In this document: positions 52,131 to 59,722 of the stretch, piece after piece
How the letters are laid out: each line of letters starts with the position of its first letter
How positions within the stretch are numbered: the first letter of the stretch is position 1
Assembly (NCBI RefSeq): GCF_004770045.1
Contig: NZ_RQFO01000014.1
Location: forward strand, 1 to 64,000
Length of the DNA: 64,000 nt
Direction of reading: 5' to 3'
DNA from: Leptospira montravelensis
GTDB lineage: Bacteria; Spirochaetota; Leptospiria; Leptospirales; Leptospiraceae
The notes under the pieces: model-generated
Databases searched by the model: none
Told to the model about the DNA's origin: nothing
Seen by the model: only the letters and a program-made list of their open reading frames with translations
Translations under genes and position numbers: made by a program

Positions 52131-53756
52131 CTAGGAATTTTTTTTTCGAAACCTGCGGAAAAATCTACCTATAATAATTTCTGCTTCTGGTAATTTAGAT
52201 ATCCCTGCCACAACAAAGTATATGACCATTGCCGGGAGAATGGAAACCACAAGACAAAGTCGACTTACATTGGCAAAACCAATCCCTAAAGATTCGGAAA
52301 GATATGTTACTAAAAAAGGTTTTATGAACCACTCAGAAACTACTAACCAAAGAAAAAGTCCAAAGAGGGCAGGTAACATTTTCAAAATTCGAAACCAAAC
52401 AGTAAAAAAGGGAATTTTTACCTGGTGGGCTTTCAAATAAAATAACAATAACATAGAAGTCACAGAAGCACTCAGAGCCGATGCCAAAGCAATGGCCGAA
52501 TGTTTTAAATAGAACATAAGTCCAATACTTACAACAATACTAAGGCCGAAAGAAACCAACTGAATTCGTAAAGGTGTTTTTGTATCCGAAAATGCGTAAT
52601 AAGAAGACACCAAAACTTTATTGATACTGTAAAATGGAATGGCAAAAGAATAAAAGACCAAAGGATAAAAAGCGGTGATCGTTGCTAAATGGTCCCAACG
52701 GCCACCATAATAAATCGAATCCAAAACGGTTTCCCCTAACACCGCCAAACCAATGCTTGCCGGCAGTGTTAAAAAAAATGCAAAAGCCAATACATCCGAT
52801 ATTTCTTTTGGAACATTCTCTTCCCTACCTTCGCGCAGGTCTTTCAAAAGCGATGGCAAAATGGTAGTGGCAAGAGCGACTCCAATGATTCCTGTAGGAA
52901 GTTGGACAAGCCTTTGTGAATAATCTAAACTCACCACTGCCCCAAGTCCTGGGTTTTGGTTTTGGATGTAATTAGCGAGGAAAATATCTACTAGAAGTCC
53001 TATTTGATAAAAACTTCCCCCAAGGGCCGCAGGTAACATCAGTTTAAAGATTTTTCGAATGGCGGGATGTTTCAAATTCAATCGAAAGATGGGTCCAAAC
53101 CCATTTTTGTATACATACCAAGCTTGGACTAGAAGTTGTAACACTCCTCCCGTTACAATTCCATAGGCAAGAATAAATACTTTTTCTTTGATCTCATGAT
53201 AAAAGGGAAAAACAAAAATAAAAACAATCAAATAACTAAAGTTAAGGATGATGGGAGATAAAGAAGGAACAAAATAATTATGATGAGAGTTAGAAATCGA
53301 CATAAAAATCGATGACAAACTGGCGGTCATAATCAAAAAAAACAAAACTAACGAAAGTTCAACGACAAGTATCCCATATTCAGGTGCCCCACCCACAAGT
53401 GCGGGTAAAAACCCTGCCGCAAAAAACCAAAACAATGCTACAAATAAAGACAAACAAAGGAAAAGGAAACTAAGGACAGTTCCTGCCATCACCCTTGCTT
53501 CCAATACACCCATTTTTTCATATTCTGAAAAAATCGGCATAAAGGATTGGCTTAAAGTTCCTTCTGCCAATAGGTTTCGAAACATATTGGGCAAACGATA
53601 AGCTACACTAAATGCAGAAGCAACCATCCCTGTCCCAAAACTAACAGCCATAAAGTGGTCACGAATGAGTCCCAATATTCGAGATAAAAATGTATAAAAA
53701 GAAAGGGCAAGCGAACGTCTGGTGCTTGACTCACTTACCTTGGCTTGTTTCGTCAT
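52131..53756 (-). CDS. murJ: Lipid II flippase MurJ
   Basis: The 541-residue MOP-superfamily flippase has ~14 helices. The N-terminal SRILGLIRDHFMAVSFGTGMVASAFSVAYRLPNMFRNLLAEGTLSQSFMPIF is the MurJ signature. DYSQRLVQLPTGIIGVALATTILPSL and YAFSDTKTPLRIQL are further conserved blocks. It moves lipid II across the inner membrane for peptidoglycan synthesis. The basic C-terminus (FFRRFRKKNS) is cytoplasmic. It is the last gene of a - strand run (sensor-like, STAS/zinc-ribbon, murJ) with only 11 bases to the STAS gene. Confidence 0.95.
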   Translation of the reverse strand: MTKQAKVSESSTRRSLALSFYTFLSRILGLIRDHFMAVSFGTGMVASAFSVAYRLPNMFRNLLAEGTLSQSFMPIFSEYEKMGVLEARVMAGTVLSFLFLCLSLFVALFWFFAAGFLPALVGGAPEYGILVVELSLVLFFLIMTASLSSIFMSISNSHHNYFVPSLSPIILNFSYLIVFIFVFPFYHEIKEKVFILAYGIVTGGVLQLLVQAWYVYKNGFGPIFRLNLKHPAIRKIFKLMLPAALGGSFYQIGLLVDIFLANYIQNQNPGLGAVVSLDYSQRLVQLPTGIIGVALATTILPSLLKDLREGREENVPKEISDVLAFAFFLTLPASIGLAVLGETVLDSIYYGGRWDHLATITAFYPLVFYSFAIPFYSINKVLVSSYYAFSDTKTPLRIQLVSFGLSIVVSIGLMFYLKHSAIALASALSASVTSMLLLFYLKAHQVKIPFFTVWFRILKMLPALFGLFLWLVVSEWFIKPFLVTYLSESLGIGFANVSRLCLVVSILPAMVIYFVVAGISKLPEAEIIIGRFFRRFRKKNS

Positions 53757-53767
53757 AAGACCAGACT

Positions 53768-54634
53768 TTAGAGTGGATTCAATTTTTCAAGAAAACGCAC
53801 GGAACCGTTGGTGCTCACTTCGAACTGGGTAGAGCAACCCGGACATTCGTGTTTCCCAAATTTATGGAGTCTTAACCTTGTTCCGCAAACTTCACATTGT
53901 ATGATTCGTTCAATGGTTTCTAATTGTTTTGTTTTAGATTGAATGTAGCTGGGAATCGTAATTCTTTTTTCTTCCGACCCAGGAGAGGATTTATAAACAG
54001 CAAACCTTCTCTCCAATTCATGGTTTAAAGTATCCTTGATTTCCAACCTTAAGCTATTTAGTTTTTCTTCCAAAACTAATTCCATAGGAGAGGAAGGACT
54101 AGGTTTGACCTGAGTTACAGGTTCTTGCATTTCTTGTTCTGGCATGGATTCCAATTGAGAAACAGGTTCCTTCTCTTGATTTGTGGAATCTCTATCCTTG
54201 GATTTCCCGGTAAAATAAAAACGAATCCGATTTTCACGTCCAACTTGGGCTTGTGAAACAGATTCCTTTGATGAATTCGTTTCAGGAGGATTTGGAAGTT
54301 TCGGCTCGATCTTTAAAAGGAAAGATTCTGCCTGATTGTGATCTCTAAAAATAGGAAGTTTATCAAAAAGGCCAACAAGAGTTAGAACATCTTCCACTTC
54401 TTGTTTCACTCCATAAATGGCATAAACTGCACCTATCTTTGTAATTTGTTTATGGATTTTAACAATCACACTGATTCCGTTGGAGGTAATAAAATCTAAA
54501 GCCCCGAACTGGAACAAAAATTTTCTGTATCCTTTACCTACTTGCGATTCAAAATAACGATAAAAATCTTCAGCGCTAGTTCCGTCTAAACCACCTTTCA
54601 ATTGGATTGAAAATACTTTATCTTTGGCTTCCAT
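53768..54634 (-). CDS. STAS domain plus C-terminal zinc-ribbon protein
   Basis: The 288-residue protein has an N-terminal STAS-like domain (residues 5-100): FSIQLKGGLDGTSAEDFYRYFES, FLFQFGALDFITSNGISVIVKIHKQI, AVYAIYGVKQEVEDVLTLVGL. The SNGISV loop is at the phospho-site position. A low-complexity linker follows, with a helical NSLRLEIKDTLNHELERRF. A CxxC-CxxC zinc ribbon (CEVCGTRL and CPGCSTQF, residues ~247-270) closes it. It starts three bases after the preceding gene's stop and lies just upstream of murJ, so it may report on envelope state, which is inference. Confidence 0.75.
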   Translation of the reverse strand: MEAKDKVFSIQLKGGLDGTSAEDFYRYFESQVGKGYRKFLFQFGALDFITSNGISVIVKIHKQITKIGAVYAIYGVKQEVEDVLTLVGLFDKLPIFRDHNQAESFLLKIEPKLPNPPETNSSKESVSQAQVGRENRIRFYFTGKSKDRDSTNQEKEPVSQLESMPEQEMQEPVTQVKPSPSSPMELVLEEKLNSLRLEIKDTLNHELERRFAVYKSSPGSEEKRITIPSYIQSKTKQLETIERIIQCEVCGTRLRLHKFGKHECPGCSTQFEVSTNGSVRFLEKLNPL

Positions 54635-54637
54635 AAT

Positions 54638-55633
54638 CTATCCTAAAAAGATCGCATCGCGAATGGGTGTTTCTTTAGAGCCAGGGGAAACATGGGAAAC
54701 CATTGGTCCTTCCGAAAGAATTTCTACTTCACTTTCAGATCCTACATTTACATTGGTTCCATCGTTTTGCTCTACCGTTAAATCAACTATTGGTTCCACG
54801 TGACTCTCTGGTGTATCCACTGTTTCTAATGTTTTTTTCTCAAATAAGGGAAGGTTCTTTGCTTCTTTAGGTAAAACGGAAGAATCTTTTGCAACTAACA
54901 TAGTGTAGGCCACAAAAGCACCTGTTAAAACCAAACTTACTATAAATGCAAATAGAATGTAATTTAATACCATCCATTCCACAAGTTTCCATTGGTTTTC
55001 AAAAAGTAATCCTAAGTTTCCTCTTTCATATACCAAAATCACAAGTCCCGAAACATCGAGTGTTCCTGGTTTGTATAATGGTGAAGTAAGCCTGACAGTA
55101 TTTGACTTAGCAAGTGGCAAATAGGAAAGAACCCATTCAAAGCCAGACCGAACTTTGGGATCTCGTTTGGAATTTATGACGGGATTTTCACCATTTTCCG
55201 GCTCTGACCATTGCCATTTTTTCATCCGAATCCCTTTTTTGAAAAAAGTGGAATGGAGGAGCGCCTCATCAGGTTTTCTATTTTTTAATTCTTCTGGAGT
55301 GTAAATGGTATCCGTAGAAACAAGAAGAGTGGCATCTACTGAATACAAACTGATTTTTTGAATGTAAAATTCTTCAGGATCATTTTTCGATTGTTCTACA
55401 TAACGATGGAACATTTTTTCTAGTTCCACATAACCTTCGTTCTGTAGTCTTTGCTCCGAACTTTTTGCCAAAGCCAATGTTAAATCACGAGCTCTATGGT
55501 CAGAAACAAATTGTTCTTGGGTGAGAGCATTTTGTAAAGATTCATAAAACGTCCAAACCACAGCACTGAGAGCCAAGGCCTCACAGAGGAAAAAGAAAAG
55601 TATAAAGGATAGAAAAAAACGTGAATATTTCAT
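54638..55633 (-). CDS. Membrane protein with extracytoplasmic sensor-like domain
   Basis: The 331-residue protein has a first helix at ~8-30 (FILFFFLCEALALSAVVWTFY), an extracytoplasmic region to ~215, and a second helix at ~220-245 (LVEWMVLNYILFAFIVSLVLTGAFVAYTML). The extracytoplasmic part includes FVSDHRARDLTLALAKSSEQRLQ and FYIQKISLYSVDATLLVSTDTIY, a Cache-like strand-helix pattern. The cytoplasmic tail is acidic with no kinase, HAMP or cyclase domain. It could sense a signal for the STAS/zinc-ribbon protein encoded three bases downstream. The family is unknown to me. Confidence 0.65.
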   Translation of the reverse strand: MKYSRFFLSFILFFFLCEALALSAVVWTFYESLQNALTQEQFVSDHRARDLTLALAKSSEQRLQNEGYVELEKMFHRYVEQSKNDPEEFYIQKISLYSVDATLLVSTDTIYTPEELKNRKPDEALLHSTFFKKGIRMKKWQWSEPENGENPVINSKRDPKVRSGFEWVLSYLPLAKSNTVRLTSPLYKPGTLDVSGLVILVYERGNLGLLFENQWKLVEWMVLNYILFAFIVSLVLTGAFVAYTMLVAKDSSVLPKEAKNLPLFEKKTLETVDTPESHVEPIVDLTVEQNDGTNVNVGSESEVEILSEGPMVSHVSPGSKETPIRDAIFLG

Positions 55634-55693
55634 AGATCCCCCTTATTCCTTTCGGCCATCCAAGCGAATTTACGGAGGAAAATACGTTAGAAT

Positions 55694-56353
55694 TTAAGGA
55701 AGTAGGCCAATGAATGTTTTCGTAAAAATCTCTACAAATTCCCTGCGTTTCCTGGGGAAATCCTTATCTTTTCCCAAACGAAGGAGAGAGGTCATATCCT
55801 CTGACTTGGCCCCGCAAGGATTGATGAGAGAAAAGGTAGAGAGATTATTCAGACCATTTAAGGCGAACCCAAAACTTGTGAAATAAGACTTAGCAAAGAT
55901 CCCCTCAGAGACAAGTTTACGTTTGGGTTCTTCTAACGTATAGAGTCCCGGTGCCTTTGGATTTTCTTCCACGGTTAAACCCCAAGTTTCTTTAATGGAG
56001 ACCACCAAACTCTGGTTTAAGGCTCGCAAAAAATCACCCAAACTTAAATTTCTTTTTTTCAAATCAATGTGTAAGTAACCGACAATTTGGCCGGGTTCAT
56101 GGGCTGTAAAGTCCCCTCCTCTAGGCAGGGTGACCACCTCTACCCCAAGGGAAGACAAATGAGAAGCTGAAACCAAAAGATTTTCCGCTTTCGCACCTAT
56201 GCCCCCTGTCAAACATGGACTGTGTTCTAAAAAGAGCATGGATTCTCTTCGATTTTTCCTGGAATTTTCCTGGAATTTCACGTATCTTATGTACGGAACG
56301 ATCGAAGGAAACAGGTAAGAAGGAAGTCCTTTTTGATGGAGAAACTTTGTCAT
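55694..56353 (-). CDS. lipB: Octanoyltransferase LipB
   Basis: The 219-residue protein has LPRGGDFTAHEPGQIVGYLHIDL (family RGG..T.H.PGQ), PKAPGLYTLEEPKRKLVSEGIFAKSYFTSFGFALN with the catalytic Lys, and LINPCGAKSEDMTSL with the catalytic Cys of the PCG motif. It moves octanoyl groups from ACP to lipoyl domains. Start ATG 56353 has an SD-like aaagga. Its 5' end overlaps the divergent Panacea-domain gene by 18 bases, so each start lies inside the other's coding region. Confidence 0.9.
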   Translation of the reverse strand: MTKFLHQKGLPSYLFPSIVPYIRYVKFQENSRKNRRESMLFLEHSPCLTGGIGAKAENLLVSASHLSSLGVEVVTLPRGGDFTAHEPGQIVGYLHIDLKKRNLSLGDFLRALNQSLVVSIKETWGLTVEENPKAPGLYTLEEPKRKLVSEGIFAKSYFTSFGFALNGLNNLSTFSLINPCGAKSEDMTSLLRLGKDKDFPRKRREFVEIFTKTFIGLLP

Positions 56354-56869
56354 GCGATCCTTTGGATCCTCGAAAAATCACCGAATGGTAGAGCCCGCCT
56401 TGATTTGGCGAAATTGCTGTATTATTCGGATGGTGTTCATTTCCAAAAACATGCGGAGATGATCACAAGAGGAGAATATATCCACTTAGAAGACTCCCCT
56501 TACCCCGTCAAACTGAACGAAGCACTTTTATTTTTGAAAGAAAAGGGACATATCGATGCCATTCCCAAAATTGAAGGAAATGGAATCCAAGGATTTACGT
56601 TACGATTTTTAAGACCTATGGAAGGTTTAATCCTTTCTAGAGAAGACAAACGCGTAATGATGAAGGTTCTCGAAGCCTTTCGCGGCCGGGTAGTGGATGA
56701 AAATCGTCATTACCCCAACCTCTACGAAAATTACGTGGTCACTCCCCTCTTCGATTCCATTCCGTTTTCTGTGGATCGGATCAATACGAAAATCCATGTT
56801 CTCGTCCAAAAAAGCCTTTTGAATCTATCGGGCAAAATGTTTAGAGTTTTATTTGAGAGGTCAGAATGA
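56336..56869 (+). CDS. Panacea-domain (DUF4065) protein
   Basis: The ~178-residue protein has [69 protein letters not shown]. This is the DUF4065/SocA-like Panacea pattern (K-LYY-D, ITRGEY, GP-x-P variant DSPYPV). Panacea domains are known as antitoxin domains, but many are stand-alone. Start ATG 56336 has SD aggaag (56321-56326). Its stop overlaps panD's ATG by four bases (ATGA), a tight coupling to pantothenate biosynthesis rather than to a toxin gene. Confidence 0.8.
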   Translation: MEKLCHAILWILEKSPNGRARLDLAKLLYYSDGVHFQKHAEMITRGEYIHLEDSPYPVKLNEALLFLKEKGHIDAIPKIEGNGIQGFTLRFLRPMEGLILSREDKRVMMKVLEAFRGRVVDENRHYPNLYENYVVTPLFDSIPFSVDRINTKIHVLVQKSLLNLSGKMFRVLFERSE

Positions 56870-57222
56870 TCATCACTGTTTGCAAAGGCAAAATCCATAG
56901 AGCCATCGTTACCGAAGCGGAGCTCCACTACGAAGGTAGTCTTACTGTTGACCAAGACCTAATGGATTTGGCCGGAATGAAACCTTATGAACAAGTAAGC
57001 GTGGTAAACGTCAATAACGGAGCCCGGTTCGAAACCTACTTGATCGTAGGGGAACGCGGTTCTGGAACCATTTGTTTGAACGGGGCAGCGGCAAGGCTTG
57101 GAATGAAAGGGGACAAAGTCATCATCATCACCTATGGTCAGGTGGACGAAAAGGACCTTTCAGCCGATTACAAACCAAAAGTGGTCTTCGTGGATGAGAA
57201 CAATCGCCCGAAAAAAGCCTAA
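56866..57222 (+). CDS. panD: Aspartate 1-decarboxylase proenzyme
   Basis: The 118-residue PanD has [29 protein letters not shown] with the self-cleavage site Gly24-Ser25; Ser25 becomes the pyruvoyl cofactor. [36 protein letters not shown] follows, the diagnostic NGAAAR block. It makes beta-alanine for pantothenate and CoA. It overlaps the Panacea-domain gene by four bases (ATGA). Confidence 0.96.
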   Translation: MIITVCKGKIHRAIVTEAELHYEGSLTVDQDLMDLAGMKPYEQVSVVNVNNGARFETYLIVGERGSGTICLNGAAARLGMKGDKVIIITYGQVDEKDLSADYKPKVVFVDENNRPKKA

Positions 57223-57287
57223 TTTCCCTAATTTTTCTAGGGCATTTCTTCGATACTAACTGTATAAACCAAATTGGTAGTCGGAAC

Positions 57288-58139
57288 ATGAACAAAACAA
57301 TATTCGCCATTTCATTCACCCTACTCACTTGTGCACTTTTTGCCCAAGAAACAGGGAATACACAAGGGACAACGGGAGCTGTTGCCTCCAAAGACAACCG
57401 TGACTTGTATCCTCTTTCTATTTATGATTCCAGGATTCGTTTAAAAAGTGTAAACTTTGTTAGACGACATGCTGATACCGGTAAAGGCGAATTTTTGGAT
57501 GTCCAAGTGGAATTAGAATCTAGAGTTCCAGATAACCAAGAATATGCTATTTATGTTCTAGCTGGATTTGAGGGAGACCGAACCAATCCAGCCGAAAGAA
57601 AACTAATTCCGTATCCAACATGGAGAAAGGCAGATCCTGAAAAAGAAGACAGAACATTATACTTTTCGAATGTAATGCCGACTCCAGTCACTGCCAAAGA
57701 AATTTGGGGGGAAGAAACTTTTGCAAAGAAAAAAGCAGAAGTAGAAAAACGTCATTTTGAAGGATTTGAAGCAGAAATGCCAGAACCTAGTTTTACAGAA
57801 GTTGTGGATTACCTATGCAAAAACAATGCAAAAGCACTCCCCTTCACTCTGTTTGGTGAAACCGGTCCAACCAAAGAAAAACAAGTAATCTATAACTATG
57901 TTGCACAAACTGAGGATGAGAAAAAACGCCAAGTGCACGAAACTCTTCCTAAACATACTTATACAATCTACAATAACAAGTATCGTGCGACCATCACAAG
58001 TCACCACTACACTCAATACAGACCTAACTTTCTTACTTTCAACAAAGTGGCCGTTCTCATTTTTGATACGAAAAAACCTACCAATAGCCTTCTTTTTAGA
58101 AAGTTCATTGATATTTCTGATTTAAAGATTACTTACTAA
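57288..58139 (+). CDS. Exported protein, unknown
   Basis: The 283-residue protein has a signal peptide (MNKTIFAISFTLLTCALFAQ). The mature part is rich in beta strands: IYDSRIRLKSVNFVRRHADTGKGEFLDVQVELESRVPDNQEYAIYVLAGFE, RTLYFSNVMPTPVTAKEIWG and TYTIYNNKYRATITSHHYTQYRP. I do not recognise the family, and it may be specific to Leptospira. The Cys at position 15 of the signal is followed by ALFAQ, so a lipoprotein is less likely than cleavage after Ala. It is alone, 65 bases after panD. Confidence 0.7.
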   Translation: MNKTIFAISFTLLTCALFAQETGNTQGTTGAVASKDNRDLYPLSIYDSRIRLKSVNFVRRHADTGKGEFLDVQVELESRVPDNQEYAIYVLAGFEGDRTNPAERKLIPYPTWRKADPEKEDRTLYFSNVMPTPVTAKEIWGEETFAKKKAEVEKRHFEGFEAEMPEPSFTEVVDYLCKNNAKALPFTLFGETGPTKEKQVIYNYVAQTEDEKKRQVHETLPKHTYTIYNNKYRATITSHHYTQYRPNFLTFNKVAVLIFDTKKPTNSLLFRKFIDISDLKITY

Positions 58140-58510
58140 TTTGATTTTCCAAGGCCTAAGATTGGGTCTTGGATTCCGACAAAATTGGCCATTCAAAATC
58201 CGTTGGGATTTTTAGTGGTCAGTGCCTTCTGGACGAATGGGGGGAGATTGTTCCGAAGCCCTTACCCGCCACTCTTCCTCTGGATGGTTCAAATGCAACC
58301 AACCATTGGCAAAATCCCATCTACCATCCAAATCCAAAAAATCCCAGAAAATAGCCTGGTTCATGTATTTATAGGTATCGAGTAAATCGAGTAGATCTCG
58401 CTGTTTCCTGGGAGAATTTTCCATTCTATTCCAGTTTCGGTAGGATGTCCGCCTGGTCGATGTTTTTTATGGACAAAACGAATCGATTCTGCCGAAAATG
58501 ATACCAGACT
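58140..58510. other. Intergenic stretch with a possible small - strand gene
   Basis: This 371-base gap has no firm gene. A 70-codon frame on the - strand (58212-58424, MENSPRKQRDLLDLLDTYKYMN...WDFANGWLHLNHPEEEW) has plausible composition and is the best candidate, but it has no clear SD. Overlapping + strand frames look like its shadows. The region contains several tggg/ccca stretches but no clear terminator. Confidence 0.35.
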
Positions 58511-59320
58511 ATGGCAATCACAAAGGAAAAAAAGGCTGACTTCAATGACAAACTGGTAGATTTCAAAAACTACCTAGAGGAACTGAAAAAAGAAGCTAAT
58601 ATCTACAAAGTCCAAGCCAAAAAAAGTAAGGAGATGGAACCTTATTTCAATCTTTCCCTTGCCATTAACTCCATCAAAACCATTAACACTTGTATTGTGA
58701 TCAATGAACTGTCCACTGCCATTTTAGAAATTAATAATAACAATTATTTAGAAACTGCCAGGAAAGAAATTTATAACTGTATTTCCTATATTGAAAAAAC
58801 TGTAGGAAACAACGTAGACGGCTCCCTCTCCGAAAACAAAGAACAATTGGCGAAAATTGAAAGGTTTACACCTACACAAAGGTTAAACCTTATCAAAGGC
58901 CTCCTTCAAGCCATAAAAAAAACGACCACTGCGTTTGGAACCAACTCTAAGTGGAAGTGGTCTTGGCCAGACATCCATTTCCGCGTGGCTGCTTGCACAA
59001 AAAATCTTTTCGACTTTATCGCTTATGAAAAAGAACAAGATTTGGAGAATCCATATTACTACGTTCGCAAAGAACACTTCAATCTTGTCATAGAACTTGC
59101 CAACCAAGCTGCCCAAGATTATAGGACAAAATTTGAAATGTCTACGCAAGATTCCACAGATTTGAAACATTCTGTAGAAATGTTGGAGATGAACCGCAAA
59201 ATTTTCCAAATTACTGGCGAAACTGAGGACTTGGAAAAGACAAAAACACTGATTGAGTCCTTCCAACAAAAAATCGCCGACCTCGAATCCGACGATAAAA
59301 AGAAAAAAAAGAAACAATAA
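58511..59320 (+). CDS. Helical cytoplasmic protein, unknown
   Basis: The 269-residue, almost entirely helical and highly charged protein has a Lys-rich end (DDKKKKKKQ). Blocks include [80 protein letters not shown] and [30 protein letters not shown]. No catalytic motif, signal or membrane segment is visible. I do not recognise it. It is followed by trxA after 72 bases that contain a T-rich tail but no clear hairpin. Confidence 0.7.
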   Translation: MAITKEKKADFNDKLVDFKNYLEELKKEANIYKVQAKKSKEMEPYFNLSLAINSIKTINTCIVINELSTAILEINNNNYLETARKEIYNCISYIEKTVGNNVDGSLSENKEQLAKIERFTPTQRLNLIKGLLQAIKKTTTAFGTNSKWKWSWPDIHFRVAACTKNLFDFIAYEKEQDLENPYYYVRKEHFNLVIELANQAAQDYRTKFEMSTQDSTDLKHSVEMLEMNRKIFQITGETEDLEKTKTLIESFQQKIADLESDDKKKKKKQ

Positions 59321-59392
59321 TCGACGTTTTTCCCTAGAATCCCCAGTCTAGTTTATAGAAAGGCAATACTTTTCAAAAGGAGATTTCGAAAT

Positions 59393-59704
59393 ATGGCACT
59401 AACGGAAGTCACAGACGCCAATTTCAAAGCAGAGACTGCTAAGGGCGTTGTTTTAGTTGATTGTTGGGCGGAATGGTGCGGACCATGTCGCATGGTGGCT
59501 CCTGTTCTTGATGAATTATCGCAAGAAATGGCTGATATCAAAATTACTAAATTAAATGTTGATTTCAATCAGAAGACGGCACAGGAATTAGGTATCCAGT
59601 CCATTCCGACTCTTCTTCTCTATAAAGACGGAGTTTTAGTGGATAAAGCAATTGGTGCTTTACCAAAACCACAAATTAAAAAATTTATAGAAAATCACAA
59701 GTAG
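59393..59704 (+). CDS. trxA: Thioredoxin
   Basis: The 103-residue classic thioredoxin has the active site VDCWAEWCGPCRMVAPVLDEL (Cys29, Cys32), cis-Pro in GIQSIPTLLLYKDG, and the standard length. An extra Cys at position 24 precedes the active site. A strong SD (aaaggag) 14-8 bases upstream fixes the ATG. The next gene starts 18 bases downstream, so trxA may be cotranscribed with the metallo-hydrolase/cNMP protein. Confidence 0.96.
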   Translation: MALTEVTDANFKAETAKGVVLVDCWAEWCGPCRMVAPVLDELSQEMADIKITKLNVDFNQKTAQELGIQSIPTLLLYKDGVLVDKAIGALPKPQIKKFIENHK

Positions 59705-59722
59705 GAAATAAATTATCCCCTA

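Noticed and set aside
56336..57222. Panacea/PanD as a toxin-antitoxin pair
   Set aside because: PanD is a complete biosynthetic decarboxylase with intact Gly24-Ser25 processing site, not a toxin.
58212..58424. A firm small - strand gene
   Set aside because: Plausible composition but no SD, no recognisable family and overlapping open frames on the other strand; kept only as a candidate within the gap.
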